DNA of 17,741 nucleotides from CAZQKW01 sp964594075 (lineage in GTDB: Bacteria > Desulfobacterota > WTBG01 > CAIYCZ01), in NCBI GenBank assembly GCA_964594075.1, contig CAZQKW010000062.1, positions 1 through 17,741 of the forward strand, read 5' to 3'. Below are positions 6,922-13,751 of the stretch, in pieces. Below the pieces are notes generated by a model. The model did not search any database. It saw nothing but the letters and a program-made list of their open reading frames with translations, and was not told where the DNA came from. The first letter of the stretch is position 1, and every line of letters starts with the position of its first letter. Made by a program: the position numbers and the translations under genes.

Positions 6922-8118
6922 ATGCGTGCGGATACATTAGCGAAAGCATCACCCCGTGAATACTTCCTGCCGCTGTTTCTTTCATGCGGCTACGGATTCC
7001 TGTCTTCGCTCACGTATTTTTTTCTCCCGCTATTTCTCAAAGAACATCTTGAGTTTTCTGGAAGCAAAATTGGCGTCCTGTATGCCGGCCTGAGCATTAC
7101 CGGACTCTTTGTGACGTTCCCCATTGGCTTTCTCAACGATATGTTCACGCCGCGCACGCTTATCATGGTCTCGTTAATAATAACATCCGTATCCCTCTGG
7201 GGACAGGCGGTAATAGTTAGCTTTATCCCCTTTTTTCTTATCTTTCTGTTGTTCGGTATTTCCAACAACCTTTTCCGCGTTTCTCTTGATGCGCTGTTAT
7301 TCAAATTAGAAAAAGCAGATAACCAGATAACCCGTTATGGTCTGTATAACGGCATGCGCATGGTAGGTTTTACTGCCGGCGCAGTCTTTGCCGGACATTC
7401 GCTGCTTTCCCTTGATTTTCCGGCTACGCTCAGTATCCTAAGTATTCTCTCGCTGTTCTTGATTTTATTCTATCCATTTTTGCCTGCAATCCCGGGAAAA
7501 AGATGGGAACTCTTCAACTACCGTCAGGATTTTTTTAAAAAAGAAGTCATAGTGTTTTCGCTCTGGCTGTTTTTCTTCACCTTGCACTGGGGGGCAGAAT
7601 CAACCTGCATCAGCCTTTTTTTACAGACAAATTTACAGCTCACGACGACTGCCATTGGCTACTATATGGCGGCGGAATTTATGACTGTCGCGATAACCAG
7701 TTATTTCTGCGGAAGACTTCTTGATCGGGGAGTCGCTATTACATCTGTGCTCTATGCCGGCCTGATTGCATCGGGGCTGGGTCATCTGCTTATGACGTAT
7801 CCGCAATGGCAGGTTTCTCTTTTCTGGCGAATAATCCATGGGGTTGGCGATGGCGCGGTGATCGTGGTCATGTATGCGGGTATCGGGCGGCTTTTCCATG
7901 TCCAGCGCGTGGGCGGAAATGCCAGCCTTATTTATCTCGTCACTCTTGTCGGCTCCTGCGCCGGCGCTTTGATTTTCGGGCCGCTTGGCGAGAAAGTTGG
8001 ATATGGCGTTCCCCTCGCCACATCGGGCATTATTACGCTGTTGCTGCTTGCAGTTCTTATCTGGTGGCAAAGGGGGAATCCTCTAAAAAATTTCGACGGC
8101 GTAACGGGCGAATTATAA
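6922..8118 (+). CDS. Major facilitator superfamily transporter
   Basis: A 398-residue polytopic inner-membrane protein with the hydrophobicity and length of a 12-helix MFS permease. The loop between helices 2 and 3 carries FPIGFLNDMFTPRT, a degenerate MFS motif A, and the pseudo-repeat in the second half is CGRLLDRG (near residue 253). A basic central stretch (PGKRWELFNYRQDFFKK, around residues 190-207) separates the two halves. The substrate cannot be read from sequence. No clear Shine-Dalgarno precedes the ATG at 6922, so the start is uncertain. The gene lies after a terminator and convergent to the HemF-like gene (24 bases between stops), so it should have its own promoter, which I could not place. 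Confidence 0.82.
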   Translation: MRADTLAKASPREYFLPLFLSCGYGFLSSLTYFFLPLFLKEHLEFSGSKIGVLYAGLSITGLFVTFPIGFLNDMFTPRTLIMVSLIITSVSLWGQAVIVSFIPFFLIFLLFGISNNLFRVSLDALLFKLEKADNQITRYGLYNGMRMVGFTAGAVFAGHSLLSLDFPATLSILSILSLFLILFYPFLPAIPGKRWELFNYRQDFFKKEVIVFSLWLFFFTLHWGAESTCISLFLQTNLQLTTTAIGYYMAAEFMTVAITSYFCGRLLDRGVAITSVLYAGLIASGLGHLLMTYPQWQVSLFWRIIHGVGDGAVIVVMYAGIGRLFHVQRVGGNASLIYLVTLVGSCAGALIFGPLGEKVGYGVPLATSGIITLLLLAVLIWWQRGNPLKNFDGVTGEL

Positions 8119-8142
8119 AAAACCGCTCTGAACGAGAGAAAC

Positions 8143-8931
8143 TTATTCAAATGTAGCTTTAGGCGGCAGAATTGCTCCCAGTAATGCGTCGGCAGGAATA
8201 CCCTGATCCAGACCATATTTTGTTCCCGAATCTTCAAGCAGAATCCATTCTGCCCAAGCGCCGTGAAGTTTGAGCTTATGTTCCACATCATGTTCGGTAA
8301 AGACCTCGGTGGTCCGTTTATTTACAATCTGGCTGTACAGGGAAAAAAATGTATCGGCAAGACTCTGGAAAAAGGGGAAATCTTTGTCCGCAAGATGAAA
8401 GGAATAGATGCCCGCATGACTGCCGACATTGCCCTTGCGATACTTTGACTGAAAAAAATTAACGCGCGCCTGCCGCAAGCCATCGTAATCTTGGCCATGC
8501 TGAGCACACAGCTCTTTTATCCCGTTTGCAAAAAATCCAATGTCGTCATCACGGTTAAAATAGGGGAAAATATCCGTGCCGCCGGCAAATGCTATCGTAT
8601 CCGTAATGTTAGCCCGCAGCTCAAGATAACCCTTGGGAACGCAAGGATTAACCGGGAATAGATTCATCTCAACTACCAGCGCCTCAGCCGTTGATCCCGT
8701 TTGGCCGAGTTTTTCCGCAAGAACCGGCGGTGTTTTGATGGTGAGGTCGCAATAAATTAGACTTGCTTTTTCAAAGACAGGTCCTTTTGAAGTATACACA
8801 TCCAATGGACCGAGCGCACAATCCCAGATTCGTTTTTCTACTGTCTCCGGAAAATTAAAATGACTGCAAAATTCGTCAAAACGCTTTATAACCCCCTGAA
8901 GAAATGATACGATAGTTTCTTTGTCAGCCAT
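8143..8931 (-). CDS. Divergent coproporphyrinogen III oxidase (HemF)-like protein, metal-site histidines absent
   Basis: A 262-residue protein that aligns by eye along the whole oxygen-dependent coproporphyrinogen III oxidase (HemF) family. Matching elements are PVFEKAS (51-57), FPVNPCVPKGYLELR (92-106) for the HPxNPxxPTxHxNxR block, FAGGTDIFPYF (115-125) for FGGGxDLTPYY, FFANGIKELC (133-142) for the FHxxxKxxC block, and GTKYGL plus ILPP (236-257) at the C-terminus. The four histidines of canonical HemF appear substituted: F92, Y102, F134 and Y164 stand where IHP, THMN, FH and HR carry histidine. The HRxExRGxGG segment reads YRKGNVGSHAG. It therefore probably binds no metal in the usual way and may not be a normal oxidase. 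GAGGAGGGG lies 8 nt before the ATG, behind a strong promoter at 8971-8999. Homology fairly sure, activity unknown. Confidence 0.72.
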   Translation of the reverse strand: MADKETIVSFLQGVIKRFDEFCSHFNFPETVEKRIWDCALGPLDVYTSKGPVFEKASLIYCDLTIKTPPVLAEKLGQTGSTAEALVVEMNLFPVNPCVPKGYLELRANITDTIAFAGGTDIFPYFNRDDDIGFFANGIKELCAQHGQDYDGLRQARVNFFQSKYRKGNVGSHAGIYSFHLADKDFPFFQSLADTFFSLYSQIVNKRTTEVFTEHDVEHKLKLHGAWAEWILLEDSGTKYGLDQGIPADALLGAILPPKATFE

Positions 8932-8970
8932 ACTGTAAGCCCCTCCTCTCGGATGAAATTATTTTATAAA

Positions 8971-8999
8971 AAAATAAAGTAATCCAAAACCCGTGTCAA
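8971..8999 (-). promoter_or_regulatory. Sigma-70-type promoter of the HemF-like gene
   Basis: On the minus strand TTGACA (8994-8999) is followed after 17 bases by TATTTT (8971-8976). Transcription would start about 30 bases before the ATG at 8931, leaving a short leader with the GAGGAGGGG ribosome site. The -35 is perfect and the spacing ideal. Confidence 0.6.
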
Positions 9000-9101
9000 G
9001 CAAAACGATGCCGTTGGGCGACAAAATTATTGGTTTTCACAACCTCAAAAAAAATAACCATAAAACCATGCGAAGATAAAAGCAAAAAAGGAGCATTATG
9101 T

Positions 9102-9521
9102 ATGAAAAGCTATCGCAAAGAACTGTGGTTCAATGTGCCGACGCGCCGCGCGTTTGTGAACATAACGTCTCAGGTTGAAGAATGCGTCAGAGACAGTAAA
9201 ATCAAAGACGGCCTGGCGCTGGTTAATGCCATGCACATCACTGCATCAGTTTTTATTAATGATGACGAGACGGGGCTGCACCAGGATTATGAAAAGTGGC
9301 TTGAAAAGCTTGCCCCCCATGAGCCTACAAGCCAATATCTGCATAACCGCACGGGAGAAGATAACGGCGATGCACATCTCAAGCGTCAAGTCATGGGTAG
9401 AGAAGTAGTGGTCGCAGTAACAAACGGTGAGCTTGACTTCAATCCCTGGGAGCAAATTTTCTATGGCGAGTTTGACGGCAGAAGAAAAAAGCGGGTGCTG
9501 GTAAAAATTATCGGCGAGTAG
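9102..9521 (+). CDS. yjbQ: YjbQ/UPF0047 family protein
   Basis: A 139-residue cytosolic protein of the YjbQ (UPF0047) family, whose members have weak thiamine-phosphate-synthase-like activity but an unsettled physiological role. Family features are NAMHITASVFINDDE (a variant of the FxxHTSAxxxINE motif), YLHNRTGEDNGDAHLKRQVMG for the H...DN..AHLK..L.G block carrying the conserved histidines, and PWEQIFYGEFDGRRKKRVLV for the GxWQxIxxxExDGxRxR end. The start at 9102 is supported by AAGGAG (9088-9093) 8 nt upstream. A longer in-frame reading from 9030 adds a low-complexity lysine-rich stretch lying in the AT-rich leader and is rejected. It is divergent from the HemF-like gene, and its stop is 6 bases from the stop of the convergent tautomerase gene. 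Confidence 0.86.
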   Translation: MKSYRKELWFNVPTRRAFVNITSQVEECVRDSKIKDGLALVNAMHITASVFINDDETGLHQDYEKWLEKLAPHEPTSQYLHNRTGEDNGDAHLKRQVMGREVVVAVTNGELDFNPWEQIFYGEFDGRRKKRVLVKIIGE

Positions 9522-9527
9522 CGTTTG

Positions 9528-9872
9528 CTAAAACGTCCCGCCATTCCAGCCAAACATCTTTCCGTTTATGTCCCAAAATTCAATATAAATTCTTTCTGCA
9601 GAAATGCCCAATTCTGCATTAATGAAGGCACAGAGCTGCTGCGAAAGTTCGGCGCATTTATCCGGGGAAAGATTGATGCTCTTCAATTCCAGGTATGCAG
9701 CCCCTTCCGTTGTCCCATCAAACAACATGGGGATGCGCTGGAAGACTGAAACCATTATCCATTTCTCTGGCTTATTAAGCAGGGTGGCAGTGAATGCGGA
9801 TGCTTTTATGAGAAGTTTTTGTTCAGCAGGTTTGTCCAATTCCTTGTTTGTTTCAATTTTTAAATACGGCAT
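9528..9872 (-). CDS. MIF-type tautomerase superfamily protein
   Basis: A 114-residue protein of the macrophage migration inhibitory factor branch of the tautomerase superfamily, expected to be a trimeric keto-enol tautomerase (phenylpyruvate/dopachrome type). MPYLKIETN places proline directly after the initiator methionine, as needed for the N-terminal catalytic base after methionine removal. NKPEKWIMVSV carries K34, matching the substrate-binding lysine of MIF. GTTEGAAYLELKSI matches the FGGSxxPAAxxxLxSI block, and FGWNGGTF matches the conserved C-terminal WNxxTF. Length is that of MIF (about 114). AGGAG lies close upstream of the ATG at 9872. Bacterial MIF homologues are scattered; the native substrate is unknown. 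Convergent with the yjbQ-like gene, with no intervening terminator visible. Confidence 0.88.
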   Translation of the reverse strand: MPYLKIETNKELDKPAEQKLLIKASAFTATLLNKPEKWIMVSVFQRIPMLFDGTTEGAAYLELKSINLSPDKCAELSQQLCAFINAELGISAERIYIEFWDINGKMFGWNGGTF

Positions 9873-9999
9873 ACGCTCCTCATTATTTAAGAGATACTAT
9901 GGCAACGTATTGATGTTTTATCTTAAAATTGTCTTTTATGCGAGAGTTAATTTCTGGATATAAAATTTGTATTGCATAAAAAGACAAAATCTTTTTTTG

Positions 10000-10060
10000 C
10001 GATTTGTTGTTTACGTTCTTGACAAAAATTTACGTTTTATGTATTAATTAAGACAAATCG
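10000..10060. promoter_or_regulatory. Inverted repeat bracketing the tetR promoter
   Basis: CGATTTGT (10000-10007) and ACAAATCG (10053-10060) are perfect 8-bp inverted copies, one just upstream of the -35 and one just downstream of the -10 of the tetR promoter. TTTACGTT is also repeated directly at 10010-10017 and 10029-10036, overlapping the -35 region. Autoregulation is usual for TetR genes, and these are the best candidate operator elements, but which of them is bound is unknown. Confidence 0.45.
10019..10047 (+). promoter_or_regulatory. Promoter of the tetR-led operon
   Basis: Perfect TTGACA (10019-10024), a 17-base spacer and TATTAA (10042-10047). The predicted start near 10054 falls in the right-hand arm of the inverted repeat and leaves a leader of under 20 bases before the ATG at 10072, with AAGGA at 10062-10066 as ribosome site. 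Confidence 0.68.
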
Positions 10061-10071
10061 TAAGGAACGCC

Positions 10072-10722
10072 ATGGTTACCATTCTTAATTTCAATTCCCT
10101 GCCTAAAAAAAAGTTTCGGTTAATAGAAACCGCACAAGAACTCTTTTGCAGATACGGTGTGGCGCGCGTTACCGTTGAGGAAATATGCAGAACCGCCACA
10201 GTAAGCAAAATGACCTTTTATAAGTATTTTTCTGACAAGTGGGATATAGCCAAGGCGGTTCTTGATTATCTCATAAACGAAGGCCTTAAAATATATGATC
10301 AACTCATTGAGCAGCCAATTCCCTTCGACCAAAAAGTGGAACAAATTCTGATGCTGTCAAATGCACAAGTGCACGCCCTTGGTGCAGCTTTTCTTGATGA
10401 CCTCGTTAAGCCGGACTCTCCTCTATACCACTACTTCACAGAACAGCAGAAAAAGTTTCGAGAGCTTTCCATTGAATTTTTGCAAAACGCTCAGCACCAG
10501 GGCCTTCTGCACAACCAGATAAAAATGCCGGTGGCGCTGTTTATGCTGAACCGGTTATCAGAATTGTTGAACGACCCGGAGTTTGTCAGGCTGCTGCCCA
10601 ATATTGAAGAGCGCGCAGCAGAGATCGCGGCCCTGTTTTTTCATGGATGTGCGCGGGCGCCAAACAAACCGGCTGCAACGGCACAAGAAAACCAGAATGT
10701 GAACATATCGGGAGAATCATGA
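10072..10722 (+). CDS. TetR/AcrR family transcriptional regulator
   Basis: A 216-residue DNA-binding regulator. The N-terminal TetR helix-turn-helix is clear at about residues 14-60: RLIETAQELFCRYGVARVTV, EEICRTATVSKMTFYKYFSDK and then DIAKAVLDYL. The remaining helical domain (about residues 65-195) would bind an effector and dimerise; the ligand cannot be predicted. The C-terminal tail (NKPAATAQENQNVNISGES) is polar and probably disordered. The gene has its own promoter bracketed by inverted repeats and overlaps the next gene by ATGA (10719-10722), so it probably represses itself and the downstream lipoprotein/ferredoxin/AOR genes. The TGAC/GTCA operators at 6243-6275 do not resemble the sequences around this promoter. 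Confidence 0.92.
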   Translation: MVTILNFNSLPKKKFRLIETAQELFCRYGVARVTVEEICRTATVSKMTFYKYFSDKWDIAKAVLDYLINEGLKIYDQLIEQPIPFDQKVEQILMLSNAQVHALGAAFLDDLVKPDSPLYHYFTEQQKKFRELSIEFLQNAQHQGLLHNQIKMPVALFMLNRLSELLNDPEFVRLLPNIEERAAEIAALFFHGCARAPNKPAATAQENQNVNISGES

Positions 10723-11549
10723 AAAGACGCGCTTTCATTAAAACAGTGGCTATCAGTTGTGCAGGGTGCTGTTGTCATCAGCTTGCAGGCCTTGCGCACA
10801 CTGCCAGCGCAGTCTCCGGCGCTCAATCTTCGGCAGTTCCGATTTCCAAACAAATAGACAACGCTGGTATCTACCGTGGCACCCCATTTAGTGTGGATGG
10901 CAAAACCTACAGTCCGGCCGCGCTGTTGAAGAAATATGACGACCAGAAACTGTGGCGGCGACAGTTATACCTGCCGGTGTTTGGTGAAAACATGATTGAT
11001 GGCATACTTGATGAGATGCGCGCGTCGTATGCCGCGGTTATTCCTCACATACCGTTTATTGGCAGGCACAATTACCACTTGCAGTGGGTTATACCCAATG
11101 CCGAAAAGCTGGCAGATTATCTGGTGGCAAAAGATTATGGCGTTACCATTGCACAATTTAGCAGCCTGCACCTTGCACAGGCAGCGAGGGATTTATATGA
11201 CAAGTATTCAGAACAGCAACGCAGGCAGATAGGTAAAAGCCAGTTTGGCATCATCGCCGAATTAATGATGAGAATGGTGGCCTTTCGCTCGCAGCTCAGG
11301 TTTTATCCCGACGATTACATCCTGAAATTTGTAAAGGGCACCGGTGATGATTTTGATTGGGGGCTTGATTATACCCAATGCACCAATATTTTTCTCTATG
11401 AAAGACACGGCGCCCGGGATCTGGTTTATCCTTTAATTTGTGCCATGGATTATGTTGCCGGCGCTGCACTTTATACCGGCTATCACCGAACCAAAACGCT
11501 GGTTCTGGGCGATCCTCTGTGTGACATGCGCTGGAAATGGCAGGGATAA
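10719..11549 (+). CDS. Exported ATC-hydrolase-like protein
   Basis: A 276-residue protein with a C-terminal domain like the L-2-amino-thiazoline-4-carboxylate hydrolase family: C221 (DYTQC), LICAMD with C241 and D244 about 20 residues later, and GDPLCDMRWKW with C268 at the end. The centre (IPFIGRHNYHLQWVIPNAEKLADYL) also fits. The N-terminus MKRRAFIKTVAIS carries a twin-arginine-like RRxFxK followed by a short hydrophobic, unusually cysteine-rich segment (C14, C17-C19) and a small-residue stretch, so export by Tat or Sec is likely. No standard lipobox is visible. The start at 10719 gives an ATGA overlap with the tetR stop and has GGGAG just upstream; a longer in-frame reading from 10647 would overlap tetR by 76 bases. 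Expected location periplasm. Second gene of the TetR unit. Reaction unproven. Confidence 0.68.
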   Translation: MKRRAFIKTVAISCAGCCCHQLAGLAHTASAVSGAQSSAVPISKQIDNAGIYRGTPFSVDGKTYSPAALLKKYDDQKLWRRQLYLPVFGENMIDGILDEMRASYAAVIPHIPFIGRHNYHLQWVIPNAEKLADYLVAKDYGVTIAQFSSLHLAQAARDLYDKYSEQQRRQIGKSQFGIIAELMMRMVAFRSQLRFYPDDYILKFVKGTGDDFDWGLDYTQCTNIFLYERHGARDLVYPLICAMDYVAGAALYTGYHRTKTLVLGDPLCDMRWKWQG

Positions 11550-11640
11550 ATTTCGCATTATGTTAGTTTTAGAAAAATTCATCCCTGTTTTCATAAAATA
11601 ATCGCGGCAAGTCAATTCACTGTTATCAAAGGAGAAGTCC

Positions 11641-12942
11641 ATGAAAAAAGTCAATGCCCTTCTTATGCCTCTGTTGCTTACTCTCTGTGTTATAAGCTGC
11701 ACAAGCTGCCAGAAGAAATGTGAACCCGGCGCAATACAGCCCTGTTATTGCCCTGATGGCACGATTAAAGAACAGGTCTGCAATGATGACGGTGCTGCGT
11801 GGGCGCAATGCGAGTGTGCTACATATTCCTACTGGAACGATCCGGCTACCAACCTGACGTGGCAGGATCCGCAGAAAGATGCTTTTACGCCTGGAGATGG
11901 CGGTCTCACCCAGCCTGATGCAATTCGATATTGCGATGAACTGGTGTTGGGCGGTTATGATGACTGGCGACTGCCCAACATTGACGAATTGAGAACTTTA
12001 ATCAGGGGAAATCCGGATACCGAAACAGGCGGTGATTGCCCCATAACAGAAGGAAGCCCGCGATCTGATATGCAAGACCCGGCATGCAAAATTATTGACG
12101 CCTTTGGAGGACCCGGTATTGGTGGGTGCTACTGGGTGCCGGAACTGAGCGGAACCTGTAACAAGCCAGACCCCGCTGCTGAAGGCCATCCACTTGAGTT
12201 TGTTTCATCTACGGTGGCCAGCGACAATCCTGACTGGGTGGGGTGCGTTTTGTTTGATAATGGCGCGATTGCCTTTAATCATATTCATAGCCTTGCCGAT
12301 GTGCGCTGTGTGCGCAATGGCCCCACCTTGCGGGTGAGCTGTGAAGGAGGTTTTAGCTTGTGCACCCCCGGCGAAACAAAACAATGCCTGGCAGCAAATG
12401 GAAAAACCGGCGCTCAAGTATGCGCTGACCATGGAATGTGTTTTGGACCGTGCGAAAGCACAGAATTTACACCCTCCCCTCCCATTACAGATGTCTGTGA
12501 CCAATGCGATCTGGTTAAACTCACGGTCAAAGTGCCTGAAAAGCTCGCAGTAAAGCCCAAGCAAGTTATGGCGTTCCTCTATGCACCGGAACCGGACGGT
12601 TCGTGGCATTTCCCGCCTATGAGGCCACCCGACGGCGGAACTGACTATGATCAGGTCATTGACCCTGATATTGATGTTGATAAGCCCCTGACCATTAATG
12701 TCCCGGCCTGCACCTATTACCGTGAGCGCTGTGTTTCCGGTGAATTTTACCTGGTAGTTCTTCTTTTGAACGACGAAGATATGCCGCCTTTTCCAACAGA
12801 AGGCGAATATGCATGGGGCATGGAACAGGAACCGCTGACTTTGGGTGACGGACCACAAGAAATTATTGAGAAAGAAATAATGCTCGTCCCGTGTGGTTCA
12901 GATAATAACGGCAATGGTGTCGGCGATGCCTGCGAGTCGTGA
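11641..12942 (+). CDS. DUF1566 (Lcl_C) lipoprotein with Cys-rich modules
   Basis: A 433-residue predicted lipoprotein. A signal peptide ends in the lipobox VISC with C20 as lipidated residue. A Cys-rich module follows (CEPGAIQPCYCPDG to about residue 59). Next comes a DUF1566-type domain at about 63-227, recognisable by LTWQDP, GGYDDWRLPNIDELRTLI and a late SSTVAS...VRCVRNG segment. A second Cys-rich module (CTPGETKQC, 241-271) repeats the first. A beta-rich domain (about 286-417) leads to a calcium-loop-like tail SDNNGNGVGDAC resembling thrombospondin type 3 repeats. The CxPGxxxxC modules are common in Myxococcota and related secreted proteins. AAAGGAG (11628-11634) lies 6 nt before the ATG. 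Expected on the outer membrane or periplasmic face. Function unknown; its place between the ATC-like and ferredoxin genes suggests a role in the same system. Confidence 0.8.
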   Translation: MKKVNALLMPLLLTLCVISCTSCQKKCEPGAIQPCYCPDGTIKEQVCNDDGAAWAQCECATYSYWNDPATNLTWQDPQKDAFTPGDGGLTQPDAIRYCDELVLGGYDDWRLPNIDELRTLIRGNPDTETGGDCPITEGSPRSDMQDPACKIIDAFGGPGIGGCYWVPELSGTCNKPDPAAEGHPLEFVSSTVASDNPDWVGCVLFDNGAIAFNHIHSLADVRCVRNGPTLRVSCEGGFSLCTPGETKQCLAANGKTGAQVCADHGMCFGPCESTEFTPSPPITDVCDQCDLVKLTVKVPEKLAVKPKQVMAFLYAPEPDGSWHFPPMRPPDGGTDYDQVIDPDIDVDKPLTINVPACTYYRERCVSGEFYLVVLLLNDEDMPPFPTEGEYAWGMEQEPLTLGDGPQEIIEKEIMLVPCGSDNNGNGVGDACES

Positions 12943-13001
12943 TTGATTTACCGCAATGCGTTATGTTCTCAAAAAATATTGCGCTTGCAGGAGGATGACC
13001 A

Positions 13002-13676
13002 GTGGAAATTACTGACAAAATCAAAACCGAAGGCCGGTCAATTTCTCGACGAGATTTTTTGAAGGCATCGGGTATTTTAGTCATCGGCGTGGGGTTTGGA
13101 AATTGCGCGATTATTAATCCAATTCCCGCCGCAAAGGGATATCTTCTGGTTGATACCAAAAAATGCCAGGGCTGTCTTACGTGTATGCTCGCCTGTTCTC
13201 TGGTGCATGCGGGTTTTGAGAGTCTTTCGCTTGCCAGAATACAGGTTGTCCAAAACCCGTTTGCGAATTTTCCTTCTGATGTACACATTGCCCAATGCAG
13301 GCAATGTGTAAAACCGGACTGTCTGGCAGCCTGTCCCGTCGGCGCGCTGCATATTGATAGAAAGCACGGCAATGTCAGGACGGTCAACGCGGAAAAATGC
13401 ATCGGCTGTAAATCATGCATAGCCGCATGCCCTTTTCCTCCGGTGCGGCCGGTATGGAATTTTCTGGAAGGCCATGCCCAGAAATGCGATCTGTGTGCCG
13501 AAGCCCGATTCTGGGATAAGCCGGGCGGACCCGGCGGCACGCAGGCGTGTGTCAGTGTCTGCCCGATGAAGGCCATACAGTTTACTGCCACCATTCCTGT
13601 CCAAACCGGCGATGCGGGATACAATGTGAATCTGCGCGATGAAAGCTGGGGTTTGTTAGGATATACCACAGAATAA
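13002..13676 (+). CDS. Tat-type ferredoxin-like electron-transfer subunit (four 4Fe-4S)
   Basis: A 224-residue DmsB/YdhY-like iron-sulfur protein. The N-terminus has the twin-arginine motif SRRDFLK (R16-R17) followed by a hydrophobic GILVIGVGFG segment. Sixteen cysteines then form four groups: C55-C58-C61-C65, C99-C102-C107-C111, C133-C136-C139-C143 and C162-C165-C183-C187, enough for four [4Fe-4S] clusters in the usual interleaved arrangement. It should pass electrons to or from the AOR enzyme encoded 75 bases downstream. A genuine GTG start at 13002 is supported by AGGAGG (12989-12994) 7 nt upstream. The Tat motif predicts export or membrane anchoring, whereas the AOR partner has no signal, so the two may be exported together or the tail may serve as an uncleaved anchor. 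No quinone-binding membrane subunit is encoded nearby. Confidence 0.9.
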   Translation: MEITDKIKTEGRSISRRDFLKASGILVIGVGFGNCAIINPIPAAKGYLLVDTKKCQGCLTCMLACSLVHAGFESLSLARIQVVQNPFANFPSDVHIAQCRQCVKPDCLAACPVGALHIDRKHGNVRTVNAEKCIGCKSCIAACPFPPVRPVWNFLEGHAQKCDLCAEARFWDKPGGPGGTQACVSVCPMKAIQFTATIPVQTGDAGYNVNLRDESWGLLGYTTE

Positions 13677-13751
13677 TGTCATATAAACACCAGCAGTCAT
13701 TGAATGAGCGGCGCCTTTATTTAACATACCAGCAACAAGAGGTGTAGTGCT

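Noticed and set aside
9030..9101. Longer N-terminus for the YjbQ-like protein
   Set aside because: The extra residues come from an AT-rich leader, are lysine-rich and unlike the family, and the AAGGAG site at 9088-9093 fits the ATG at 9102.
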